From Stentor roeselii (Eukaryota; Ciliophora; Heterotrichea; Heterotrichida; Stentoridae): DNA of 27,682 bases. The translations under genes and the position numbers were made by a program. The notes under the pieces were generated by a model. It was not told the origin of the DNA. It made no database searches and was given only the letters and a program-made list of their open reading frames with translations. The stretch covers positions 1 to 27,682 of the forward strand of contig RSEH01000393.1 in the NCBI GenBank assembly GCA_006503475.1, in the 5' to 3' direction. Shown here piece by piece: positions 17,276-25,669 of this stretch. The stretch's first letter is position 1. Every line of letters starts with the position of its first letter.

Positions 17276-17668
17276 CTAAGCTTCATTATTTCTAAGTCTT
17301 TCAATGAGCTTTCTCTGCTCTTCTTCGACCTTGGTCAAGCTTTCAAGTTGGTATAAGTATCTTTCGAGTTCTGCCCTTTTTTCATTGATAACAACTTCGA
17401 GTTCTAATTGTTTTTTTTTCCTGTTTTCGGCTTCGTTTTCCATTTGGTTTCTGATCCCCACAGCTCTTAACTTTTCTTGCTCGATCTTGACTGCTTGACC
17501 ATCTAGAACCTCCACAAGTGAACCGACCATTTCTTCGAATTTCTTCATTTTATTGATGAATTCGTAGGACTCTGATTGCATCGTTTGACAGTCGTTGAAT
17601 AGTGATGCTTCTAGAACTCTGATGTTATTGTTTTCGTCGAAAGTGATTGAGACTTTCTCTGCCGCCAT
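17276..17668 (-). CDS. IFT20: Intraflagellar transport protein IFT20
   Basis: This 130-residue protein is predicted to be mostly coiled coil. Its pattern follows IFT20 over the full length: ITFDENNNIRVLEASL near 8-23, EFINKMKKFEEMVGSLVEVLD, KLRAVGIRNQME, and a C-terminal ELERYLYQLESLTKVEEEQ segment matching the family (human IFT20 is 132 residues). IFT20 is an IFT-B subunit linking Golgi-derived traffic to cilia, as expected in a ciliated cell. The start codon lies in ACTATAAATGG, the same context as the signal peptide peptidase gene. The upstream gene's stop is 38 nt away on the same strand. Confidence 0.85.
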   Translation of the reverse strand: MAAEKVSITFDENNNIRVLEASLFNDCQTMQSESYEFINKMKKFEEMVGSLVEVLDGQAVKIEQEKLRAVGIRNQMENEAENRKKKQLELEVVINEKRAELERYLYQLESLTKVEEEQRKLIERLRNNEA

Positions 17669-17706
17669 TTATAGTCAAGAACTACGAAATTAAACATAAG
17701 CCAGTT

Positions 17707-18846
17707 CTAAACAACTGGAAAGCAAGTTGACTGTGGCCTAAGCCTCAGTTTCATCATATGATCCAACATTGCAGTCCTCGTCATAAGGTGCGACTTATCA
17801 GTCTTCTTACAATCAATAGTAAGATGACGTCTGTGACTCTTCAACAGACAAGAAGACGATCGAGGGCGTAACTCAGGGTCATTCTTCGAAATGAACTCTT
17901 CAATATTTTCAAATCCGCCTCCGACTCTACATAAAAGATTTCCTTGTTTCAAAGAAATCAGAAGTTTTTTATTCCCAAACATGAAGTTATTGCTTGAGTC
18001 TTTTTTAATAAGACCTGCTCTGTTTGTTTCTTTTAAATACCTTCGAAGTGCTCTGTCTGTTTCTTTTAAAGTCTTTTGTGAACCTGTCAAGTAAAGACTT
18101 GGCTTTTGACTTGGAAGCTTCTTGTGACTTGACTTTAAAAGACTTGCTATTGTTGCAAGGTTTGAGTCGAAACTTGCGGGAGAGGTTGAAAGGGTTCTTT
18201 GAGGCTTGCCTTGTAAAGGGTTTTCTTTTTCTGGGTGGTTCTCGAGACAGATACTTAGACTTTTTAGCTTTTCGCTTACTTCATTGCATTTTTTACGCTC
18301 TTCTTCGAATTTGAATTTGTAAAAATCTAGCTCTTTTTTGCAGTCTGAGAGAAGAGAGGAGAACTTTTTTACTAGGAGTTTGTTTTTTTCGTTCTCGGCT
18401 GTGAGGAGATCAAAATTATTTTTCGCTTCTTTTAAATTTTTACTCATTTCCACCATCAACCTATTCTTCTCACTCTTAATAGCTTCACAATTTTCACAAT
18501 CATTTTCCGAGCTTTCATCAATCTGATGCAAAAAGTCATTAGAAACCATGAGTAAAATTTTCGGACTTTGGACTTCTTCAGGAAAAGCAGTGAAAGTGAC
18601 ATCCAAAGTATTTAAAGGAATCCACTGAAACCCTTCTTTCGGCAGCAAAGAAGTATGAAAACTTGAAAAAAGTTCAATATTCATATCATTGAGTTTACAA
18701 GAAACCCTAAGTATTCCCGAGTGTTTAACCAAGTAAAAACTCTCCAACTCATTAAAATTCTGTATTAAAATCGAGTTATCAAGTTTAAAGCAATACTGCG
18801 GGTCTTCCAAAAGTCCTTCATATCGAATGATGCTGATTTGGATCAT
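17707..18846 (-). CDS. C2-like N-terminal domain plus coiled-coil protein, function unknown
   Basis: The first 110 or so of 379 residues look like a beta-rich, C2-type domain (ISIIRYEGLLEDPQYCFKLD...LFSSFHTSLL...LDVTFTAFP). A strong coiled coil follows at about 120-205 (MVEMSKNLKEAKNNFDLLTA, FKFEEERKKCNEVSEKLKSL), then a Ser/Lys/Arg-rich, probably disordered tail with basic segments near the C-terminus (KSHRRHLTID, MKLRLRPQS). This layout recalls basal-body or membrane-associated scaffold proteins, and it neighbours IFT20, but that link is only suggestive. The start is 41 nt from the divergent ankyrin gene. Confidence 0.7.
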   Translation of the reverse strand: MIQISIIRYEGLLEDPQYCFKLDNSILIQNFNELESFYLVKHSGILRVSCKLNDMNIELFSSFHTSLLPKEGFQWIPLNTLDVTFTAFPEEVQSPKILLMVSNDFLHQIDESSENDCENCEAIKSEKNRLMVEMSKNLKEAKNNFDLLTAENEKNKLLVKKFSSLLSDCKKELDFYKFKFEEERKKCNEVSEKLKSLSICLENHPEKENPLQGKPQRTLSTSPASFDSNLATIASLLKSSHKKLPSQKPSLYLTGSQKTLKETDRALRRYLKETNRAGLIKKDSSNNFMFGNKKLLISLKQGNLLCRVGGGFENIEEFISKNDPELRPRSSSCLLKSHRRHLTIDCKKTDKSHLMTRTAMLDHMMKLRLRPQSTCFPVV

Positions 18847-18887
18847 ATTTCAATAATAATAAGAATTGATAACGTTTATAATAATTC
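18847..18887. promoter_or_regulatory. Minimal bidirectional promoter region, 41 bp
   Basis: Only 41 bp separate divergent ATGs. The interval is almost pure A/T, with TTATTATTATTG toward the minus-strand start and GTTTATAATAATTC toward the plus-strand start. Both 5' leaders and any core promoters must fit here or extend into the coding regions. Confidence 0.6.
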
Positions 18888-19334
18888 ATGTCAGACTTAA
18901 AAGACAAGATCAAGTTAGCCATCATCAGTAACAAGCCAGACGAAGCGATTTCTCTAATTGACCAGTACTTGAAACAAGGAGGCAACATCAACGACTACCT
19001 CGCCTCGCCCCCTGAATCAGAAAAGAACTGGAATGTCTTGTTCTGGGCTTGTCTTTGCGACACTGACGAGGTGCTCAAGTACCTGCTGAGGATCAAGGGT
19101 CTCAATATCAACGCCGTTGATACAACTGGATACACTCCTTTACATCTCGCAGCTTTTCATGGAAAGATAGCTTGTGTCAAACTTCTTGTTGATAGTGGAG
19201 CTGACCTCACTTCTGCAAGTAACTTTGGAGAGACTTTACATGAACTCGTCATTGAAAGACCTTACTTGCCTGGTGATAGTCTTGAGTTGAAAGAATATAT
19301 TCAGCAGAAGTTGGAAGGGATTAGGAATAATTAA
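18888..19334 (+). CDS. Short ankyrin-repeat protein
   Basis: The 148-residue protein has a helical N-terminus (MSDLKDKIKLAIISNKPDEA) and ankyrin repeats: a degenerate one around NWNVLFWACLCDTDEVLKYL, a canonical one GYTPLHLAAFHGKIACVKLL at about 84-103, then DSGADLTSASNFGETLHEL. There is no signal peptide or other domain, so it is probably a small cytosolic binding protein. It is divergent from the C2/coiled-coil gene. Confidence 0.8.
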   Translation: MSDLKDKIKLAIISNKPDEAISLIDQYLKQGGNINDYLASPPESEKNWNVLFWACLCDTDEVLKYLLRIKGLNINAVDTTGYTPLHLAAFHGKIACVKLLVDSGADLTSASNFGETLHELVIERPYLPGDSLELKEYIQQKLEGIRNN

Positions 19335-19608
19335 GTAGTTTGATGTTGATTTTTAATTTAGGGTTAAAATGATTGATTTTTTTGGATTTTCAACTGATAG
19401 TTCAAGGAATTCATTTATTTCATTAAGAATTTTTTCACTTAAGCTTTACGACGATTTTCATCTGAAAAACTTACAATTCTTGATTTTCTTGTAAAAAAGA
19501 CGTCAAGCTTGATATCTTCTTTTTAATCTTCAATCAAATAATCAACATTGAAGCTTCCAAGACTCAAGAAGAATCAACCGCATCCACTAAAAATAAAATT
19601 TTTTATTA
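19335..19608. other. Intergenic, AT-rich
   Basis: This 274-bp gap lies between same-strand genes. It shifts from G/T-rich (to about 19,400) to A/C-rich (after about 19,530). No gene or repeat was seen. ATTTTTTATTAATG precedes the next start codon. Confidence 0.4.
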
Positions 19609-20322
19609 ATGAGCCTCGATTCCAAGTCGAACCCTTTATTTTCAAGCGAGTCATTCAACCAGTCAACACCCAAGAAGGCATCTTCAGGAGTCCCAAGCTC
19701 TCCATTCTCGCAGTTTTGCATGTCTTCATTATCCCCTATTCCCGCTAACAGTCATTCCCCCGAGATTTCGCCAGTCTTCCGACGAGCTTTATTCCCATCA
19801 TCCAGGCCGAGCCGTTCAATCCAAATGATCAATTTTTCAGAAATTCACTCAAAAGTGCACATTCAGGCTTCCTGTGTGCCTGTCGACATCATCATCGTCC
19901 CTGACTCGCCCAAGCTTCCCAAGGCCCGACCAAGAAAAAAGCAAGAAAAAAGCGTTTGTTGCAACTGTCAGAAGACAAGATGCCTTAAAATGTACTGCGA
20001 CTGTTTCGCTGCCAAACAATACTGCAACGAATGCTCTTGTGTTGAATGTCTGAATGTGCCTGGAAATGAAGAGTCCCGCAAAGATGCCATGTCAAGTATT
20101 TTAGAAAAGAATCCTGATGCTTTTAAACCCAAAGTAACCAGTGAGAACTCGCTTTTGAGGCATTATAAAGGATGTAATTGTAAAAGAAGTGGATGCTGCA
20201 AAAGGTACTGCGAATGTTTCCAGATAAACATTCGCTGCTCTGACATCTGCAAGTGCACAGGATGTGGGAATAAAGAAGAAAATAATGCAGGGAAGAAGAA
20301 AAGACGAAGAGATTGTAAATAG
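19609..20322 (+). CDS. Tesmin/TSO1-like CXC (CRC) domain protein, LIN54-type DNA-binding factor
   Basis: The 237-residue protein has a Ser/Pro-rich N-terminus and two tandem CXC motifs: residues about 121-153 (CCNCQKTRCLKMYCDCFAA) and about 188-221 (CNCKRSGCCKRYCECFQ). They are joined by a linker containing EKNPDAFKPK, the family's RNPxAFxPK element. The KxxxCLKxYCxCFxA/Q signature, including the Tyr that inserts into the DNA minor groove in LIN54, is present in both motifs. The C-terminus (GKKKRRRDCK) is a likely nuclear localisation signal. It is probably a nuclear regulator of cell-cycle genes like LIN54/TSO1. It converges on the acyltransferase gene with 32 nt between stop codons. Confidence 0.9.
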   Translation: MSLDSKSNPLFSSESFNQSTPKKASSGVPSSPFSQFCMSSLSPIPANSHSPEISPVFRRALFPSSRPSRSIQMINFSEIHSKVHIQASCVPVDIIIVPDSPKLPKARPRKKQEKSVCCNCQKTRCLKMYCDCFAAKQYCNECSCVECLNVPGNEESRKDAMSSILEKNPDAFKPKVTSENSLLRHYKGCNCKRSGCCKRYCECFQINIRCSDICKCTGCGNKEENNAGKKKRRRDCK

Positions 20323-20354
20323 GGATGTATTATAATTTTGGGTGTTAGCTATTT

Positions 20355-22289
20355 TTAGTGTGTGGGTCGAAGAAGTAACTTTTCAAGAGCAAGGACAGGA
20401 CTTTCAACTATGAGAGTCGCAAGAGTCGCCCAGAAGACCGAGTAAAGAACTGTGCTTGGCCAGGTGTAGATATAGTTAAAGTGACTTATAAAGTAACTGT
20501 CTGGACGATTGAACACGAACAACAAGATGATTATCGGGTGGATCAGGTAAAAACTAAAAGAAATCTTCGCTGGTATCGAGAAAAACTTATGAGACAAGAA
20601 CCGAAACATCCACCCTCCATATCCTTCTGTGAAAGGAATGAGCCAAGCTATAAAAATCAGTGCAAAACCAATGTGCTCAGAAGCTAAATAAAAAGCTTTC
20701 ACTGACTTCGCCCAGTAGTCAGGGCCATTGTTGTCAAACTTGTAAGTGAAGAAAGGATAACAGAGCATAATTGCTGAAGTCACAGTGATCACCACGTTTC
20801 TGTACTGTTTCACATGCACCCATTCAGTAAGTGTTATTTCAAGTTGAGTGACTTTACATCTTTCTTGTAAAAGTCCTTCACTAGTGCTGTTTATTTCATT
20901 CAACTCGATTTCTCCAGAGTTTTTTCTCATGATCTGGTCGACGTAAGTTCGATAAACAAGTCCAAAAAGCATTCCTATCAGATAAGGTCCGACTCTATTA
21001 AAAGGTCTTTGATAACTTTTCACAAACTGCTCATCTTTCGAGATTCCATGAATGACTCCCGGGTTATAATCATTTATAAAGCTTTGAATCAAAGTGATGA
21101 AAAAGTTCGTTAAAATAAGAATCAAAAGTAAAGCAAAACCTTTAGTTTTGCTTTTGTAGTGAACTGCTAAAATGAATGGAGACAACAGGTGGAATTGCAT
21201 GTCATTCGAGATGAACCATGACCAGCCCATGCAGGCGTGCTTGTCAGGAGGGTAGATGTTCGAGATAAATAACACGTTAGTCCACCAGTAGTCACAAGGT
21301 TCTTCGTACTTCGAGGTAAACATCGGCCACAGAGCTCCTCTTCCCATGAATTTCATCAAATTGATGAAAAAAAGAAGGACCAAGAAGTATATCGGGCAAA
21401 TGCGTATTAATCTATGTACAACAAACATGAACCAGTTGTATTTTCCTCTTTTATTCTGTAAGTCTTTTATCACCAGATATGATACTAAAAAACCGGAAAT
21501 GATGAAAAACATGTCAACCATGTATAAAGGGAATGTTGCAAGATGTGACCAGAAATCTTTTGTTATGTCGATCGCCCTTGTTGGGTTTACTGTCGGACCT
21601 GAAAAGGAATAAACGTAGTTGTGGCTGTAGCAGATGAATAACATTGAAAATACTCGAATTCCGTTTAAAACGTGAAGGTTGTCGAAGTCTTTTGGGTAGG
21701 TCAGTAGTTTGGAAAAGTTGGATTTTAGAGAAAAACAGAGGAGGATTTTTGAGAGATTTTTTGGAGTGGATCCGGAGTAGTGGTGGGAACATTCGATTAT
21801 TGTGCCGATTAAGGTTAATGAGGATAGTGATAGGAAAATAATCAGGGTGGTCATTGCTTGCCATGTTAGAGAACGTGAGTTGTGTTCTTCCACATCAACA
21901 ACCTCAATAGAATCATTCATTAAAATTTTTTGGCTTGCAGGATACTTCTGAAGTAGAAAGGCTGTAAGTTCATTGCTCATTTCCTGGAAGTCTTTAACAA
22001 AGCACTGATCGGGTGCGCAAATTCCAAGTCCAGCAGAAATAAACTTCAATTTTACAATAAACACAAAAAATCGAGTTCCTTTCATTTTTTGACACTCGTA
22101 CATATCTCCAAAGTCATTCACATCATTTCCTGAGTAGTAGATCAATTTCGCTAGTTTAGCTTCATCTTTAAAAGCAATTTCATTATAGGCACCTAGACAA
22201 ACATGATCTTTTGCCCATGAAAAAGCTATGAAACAAACGAAAAAGATCCAATACTTGGACATATTCATTATATCCTCTAATTTAAACAT
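20355..22289 (-). CDS. NRF-6-type membrane acyltransferase (acyltransferase 3 family)
   Basis: The 644-residue protein starts with a signal peptide (SKYWIFFVCFIAFSWA), then an extracellular NRF-like domain with paired Cys (HVCLGAYNEI, GICAPDQCFV). A multi-pass acyltransferase_3 domain follows: LNGIRVFSMLFICYSHNYV at about 210-228, DMFFIISGFLVSYLV, HRLIRICPIYF, and MGWSWFISNDMQFHLLSPFI. This is the layout of C. elegans NRF-6/NDG-4-like proteins, predicted to move acyl groups or lipids across membranes. There are two candidate starts: ATG 22289 (MFKLEDIMNMSK...) and an internal Met nearer the signal peptide. I kept the first, although the second gives a more typical signal peptide. Confidence 0.87.
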   Translation of the reverse strand: MFKLEDIMNMSKYWIFFVCFIAFSWAKDHVCLGAYNEIAFKDEAKLAKLIYYSGNDVNDFGDMYECQKMKGTRFFVFIVKLKFISAGLGICAPDQCFVKDFQEMSNELTAFLLQKYPASQKILMNDSIEVVDVEEHNSRSLTWQAMTTLIIFLSLSSLTLIGTIIECSHHYSGSTPKNLSKILLCFSLKSNFSKLLTYPKDFDNLHVLNGIRVFSMLFICYSHNYVYSFSGPTVNPTRAIDITKDFWSHLATFPLYMVDMFFIISGFLVSYLVIKDLQNKRGKYNWFMFVVHRLIRICPIYFLVLLFFINLMKFMGRGALWPMFTSKYEEPCDYWWTNVLFISNIYPPDKHACMGWSWFISNDMQFHLLSPFILAVHYKSKTKGFALLLILILTNFFITLIQSFINDYNPGVIHGISKDEQFVKSYQRPFNRVGPYLIGMLFGLVYRTYVDQIMRKNSGEIELNEINSTSEGLLQERCKVTQLEITLTEWVHVKQYRNVVITVTSAIMLCYPFFTYKFDNNGPDYWAKSVKAFYLASEHIGFALIFIAWLIPFTEGYGGWMFRFLSHKFFSIPAKISFSFYLIHPIIILLFVFNRPDSYFISHFNYIYTWPSTVLYSVFWATLATLIVESPVLALEKLLLRPTH

Positions 22290-22363
22290 AAATAACCAGA
22301 ATTTTTATAAAAATCTCTCTATTTATTAGACTGGTTTAATTTCAATCATTTGCGTTCAAAAAA
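22290..22363. promoter_or_regulatory. Bidirectional promoter region, 74 bp
   Basis: This is a short A/T-rich interval between the divergent acyltransferase and ankyrin starts. It contains no repeat or gene. Confidence 0.45.
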
Positions 22364-23059
22364 ATGGAACTTGACCTAATCAGCAGCTCAGAAGACTCAA
22401 ACTCAGCGTTAAACTCCAAATCTCAATGCACAACTCCAGGTAAAAAGCGTTGGGTGTTGTTGAAAAACGTTTTAACAGCTTCCTTTTTATTCAAAAACCA
22501 CGAGGTTCAAGTGATCAGCGACCTTGACGCTCTGGTCGAAGACGTGAAGTCCAGTCCTACAAAAGTTCAGTTGGGAAGGTCGCGAACCTTGACAAGTGAG
22601 TTGATAAACGACCACAAGACAACTGAAAAGCTTTTTTTTCATATTTCCAGGTCAGATTCCGACGATTTAATCGAAATCAATGATTTGATAGAAAATGACC
22701 CAAGAAGGTTCGCTCGGAGCAAGTCTGATCCTGAGTCTTTTGTGAATAAAGCAAATATTAATGGAATTCGCCCTTTGTATGAAGCTTGTAAGAATGGATA
22801 TTTGAAAACTGTTCAGCTTTTACTGGACCATGGAGCTAATCCTCATCTTTTAAGTGAATTGGAGGTTAATGATGTGGAAAGCTGTCTTGATGTCAGCTCC
22901 AGGTGGAATCATTTTGCTGTTGTTAAATGTTTGCTTAGCAACTCCAGCTGGACTAATTCTGAAATCAAAAAGGCTTGTAGAGCTACTAGAAATAAGAAAA
23001 TTAAAGAAGTGCTTATTTTAGCTTTGAGTACGAAGGGAAAAGGAATTTGTGGGTGTTGA
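22364..23059 (+). CDS. Ankyrin-repeat protein ending in TGA
   Basis: The 231-residue protein has an N-terminal Ser-rich region, a helical stretch and ankyrin repeats in the second half: INGIRPLYEACKNGYLKTVQ, LLLDHGANPHLL, then a diverged SCLDVSSRWNHFAVVKCLL unit. It ends KGICGC followed by TGA at 23057-23059. This is the only intact gene here that uses TGA. Reading TGA as Trp would add about 22 residues of AT-rich, non-ankyrin sequence ending at a TAA, which argues for the standard code. It lies just inside the right inverted repeat arm. Confidence 0.75.
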   Translation: MELDLISSSEDSNSALNSKSQCTTPGKKRWVLLKNVLTASFLFKNHEVQVISDLDALVEDVKSSPTKVQLGRSRTLTSELINDHKTTEKLFFHISRSDSDDLIEINDLIENDPRRFARSKSDPESFVNKANINGIRPLYEACKNGYLKTVQLLLDHGANPHLLSELEVNDVESCLDVSSRWNHFAVVKCLLSNSSWTNSEIKKACRATRNKKIKEVLILALSTKGKGICGC

Positions 23060-23183
23060 ATAGTTTTATATTTAATTAATGATGATAATATATGATGTGA
23101 TTTGGAAATTACACAAATCTCAAGAATACATTGAAAAAATTAAACATTATGATCTTCGATTATTTTATACGCTTGAATATCCA
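23060..23183. other. Intergenic sequence before the right inverted-repeat arm
   Basis: AT-rich sequence; the short open frame beginning at 23079 shows no recognisable family and runs into the repeat arm. Confidence 0.4.
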
Positions 23184-23582
23184 AATGAGTTTGCTGATAA
23201 GCTCTCTGCAGGCCATTATATAATTTTGCTATCCTTTAAAATTATTAATTGTGAGATTTAATCCCTTAATGCCTGGAGAAGAAATGCAAAAATAAGTCTG
23301 ACTAAAATACTTAAAAACCTCCAACTTTAAAGTAGGATAGTTTTAATGATTTGATAAGTATTTAACAAGGATAATTGTTAATTATATTATCTGGATTTTA
23401 GTATTCAAAAATGTTTCAAGAATAAGAACATACTTTCTTTATTAAGTTCCGCAGCTTTCAATAGAAATCTCTCTCTACATACAAATTTAGAAAAAAAGCA
23501 TTTTAACTTTAAAATTTCTCCTTTAAGTATTATAACTGCTACATTATTATCTTTACGCCTCTTTGATATGCCTTCTGTATTG
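23184..23582 (-). repeat. Right arm of long degenerate inverted repeat
   Basis: This is the approximate reverse complement of 2988-3414. It includes a minus-strand copy of the upstream region and first 11 codons of the allantoinase-like gene (ATG at 23216, reading MACRELISKLI against MARRALISKHI). That reading runs to a stop after 18 codons. A minus-strand remnant (RRKDNNVAVIILKG, LLKAAELN) is more open here than in the left arm. Confidence 0.75.
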
Positions 23583-23889
23583 TATGTGAGTGCAAGTGAT
23601 AGGGTAATTATACACAACAAAACTAGTAAAATTCAAGAAATTCGATTTTTCAAGCTCTACAAAGTGCTATAGCTCCATTCACATCTTTTCTCACATACTA
23701 GACTTCAAACTTCGCCTTTAAGATGACAGGTTTCAACGTATTACATAACCTCCTCTACCCGCGAGACCTGAAGTAGGTTTTCCGTGAATTCGAGATAACA
23801 AAAGAGCATGAAAGTTTGATTTTAATCTGAAACTCGAACGAGTCTAAACAAAAGATCTTGCACTAACCTTTCCAAGCATCGCCCAAAAT
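23583..23889. other. Non-coding stretch between the right arm and the esterase pseudogene
   Basis: There is no intact frame. Weak codable fragments after about 23,700 could be the further decayed 5' part of the esterase pseudogene, but I cannot align them with confidence. Confidence 0.4.
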
Positions 23890-24775
23890 ATTTTCATATT
23901 CATTTCTCGTCTTTTTCATCAATACTAGATGAAGGCCAGTTCAATCTTTGGAAGTCATTCAAGTCATTCAGTTATTTTCAGATTCAACAGAGCTTGAAGT
24001 GCCAATCCGGGTATTGAGTCCTTGGAACGTTGTTCTTGCTGAGATAAAGACTGAGGTAAATGAGATAGCGGCTATAATCATAGAATTCCACAAAATGCTG
24101 GCCCTAAGCACTTTTTCTCATCAAACCTACTCAATTAAATGCGCGTGCCAACTTATCCTGCCGCTTTTAGGATTTTGGAGGCCCCTGGTGCCCACTGGTA
24201 GACCCAGGGTAGACCTGTCTTCTCAGTCGAATATCGACTTGCTTCTAGTTACAAGTCCCTGTAGGACTTGAAGACGCTTGGCAGGCGTATCGTTAGTTGG
24301 TCAGCCACACAAAGCTTATCTGCAGATAAAGCCACCAAAAGTGAACTTGACAAGAGATTCAGCTGGGGCAACTCATAATCGCCGTTTGTCTCAAAGCTAT
24401 TCAGTTAGAATCCATGTACCTGACGGAAAACTCGCTTATTATCCTTGTCCTTATTGAGATATCTCTCGAGTCTCCTTTTTGTGTTGCTCAGGACTGCAGG
24501 ATGATCTGCTTACTGATAAGCTTTTTTAAAGAGTTTTCCAGGTATTATGTGAATGATCTGAAAGAAATGAGGAATTTTATTGTCTCGCTTTTGGAATATT
24601 CTCATGATCGAAGCCTTAAAAAATTCACTAGAACCAGGGTACTGCTGACTGTAGATGACACTTATGATACTTTAGGGTTTGTGGATAAGCTTATCAGGAA
24701 TCGAGTTGATTTCGAGATTTTTTAGTATCCTGGGTTCATTCATGGTAGCTATGCTTTGAAAATCATTTAAATATC
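23890..24775 (+). pseudogene. Decayed HSL-type esterase pseudogene
   Basis: Pieces of the esterase encoded at 12593-14182 can be followed in order across several frames. They are: VPIRVL (against IPVNIL); IIIEFHKMLALSTFSHQTY (against IIHIHGGGFIGQSTFSHQPY, so the HGGG is lost); LEDAWQAYR followed by TAG at about 24,264-24,296; the DSAG nucleophile motif near 24,358; LKAIQLESMYLTENSLIIL; FSRYYVNDLKEM; and GFVDKLIRNRVDFEIF, then TAG and YPGFIHGSYAL near 24,725. In-frame stops and frameshifts make it non-functional. It is a diverged paralogue fragment, not a recent copy. Confidence 0.8.
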
Positions 24776-24875
24776 CCTGCTCATTAGACATGTATGATGA
24801 TAGTGTTTTCATGCTCAGGTAACTTGCTTTTGAATAGCAAACTTTAATAAAATAAAGTTTATAGTTTTAGGGTTT

Positions 24876-25020
24876 ATGGATTCGAAAGATTTCTTTAAAG
24901 GCATTTATGGTGATATTGAATTTAATGATATTCGCCAGGGATGGTTGGATACATTATATTTGTAATGCAGAAGAATCTGCCAAATTAAGAGTTCTAAAAA
25001 ATTCTCTTCTTACTCAGGTA
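24876..25020 (+). pseudogene. Possible calpain-type cysteine protease relic
   Basis: An ATG-initiated piece reads MDSKDFFKGIYGDIEFNDI followed by RQGWLDTLYL and a stop. A shifted frame then reads ICNAEESAKLRVLKNSLLTQ. The DI-QG-LGDC-F segment of the calpain catalytic core has this pattern, but the catalytic Cys is missing. The match is short, so the call is tentative. Confidence 0.35.
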
Positions 25021-25669
25021 TCCTGCTTGATATAATATTTAGCTTTATACTAAAATTATTTACCTGTTGAAAGGTGTAAAACAGTTCGAAATGCTCATCT
25101 TGATATATTCTACTATAAATAATACGATTCAATAATGAGCAATCATTGAAATATAGGTTCATTATTGAAAGATTGAAGAAATGCCAGATTGATTTACTTT
25201 TGAATTTTGAAGTTGAATGATCTCTCATAATAATTGGTATAAATTTATTTTATTTCAATGAATAGACTATTACTTCAGTCTATTAAAATTTGCAAGCATA
25301 CAAAATAGAATGAACACATAAACAAATTAAAATTCAATTTGAAGTAACTTTACCCTTAAAGATTTTGCTCCAATTAAAGATAAAGAATTAAATTCTTGTA
25401 ATTATTAAGGCCTGACTAGTTAAACTGATTGAAAATAGAAGGATACGTGAATCAATCAAATTTTTGAAACTTTAAATCCGGAAATAACCAAATAAATTCA
25501 AAATTTTTCCAAAGTCAATTCAACAAACTAGAAAACTTAAAATGCTTAATCAAGAATCAATGCTTACTTCAAATTTTTTGCTATTGTTGCATTCCTTAAG
25601 AACCAATTTTACTTATCTCTACTTATATACGGTAGAAAAATATAATTTCGGAGATCAGACATCTTTATA
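25021..25669. other. Non-coding AT-rich stretch before the right nuclease copy
   Basis: No gene was recognised; the minus-strand frame at 25010-25228 has no family signature. The last 70 bp (about 25,600-25,669) resemble the sequence upstream of the left nuclease copy, including GGTAGAAAAATATAATTT and CAGACATCTTTATAATG, and probably contain the duplicated promoter. Confidence 0.5.

Noticed and set aside
23057-23130. TGA as Trp (Blepharisma code) extending the second ankyrin protein
   Set aside because: Trp is TGG throughout the long genes, no intact gene has an internal TGA, and the extension would be AT-rich sequence without ankyrin character.
25010-25228. Minus-strand open frame of 72 codons
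   Set aside because: No motif or neighbour support; likely chance in AT-rich DNA.
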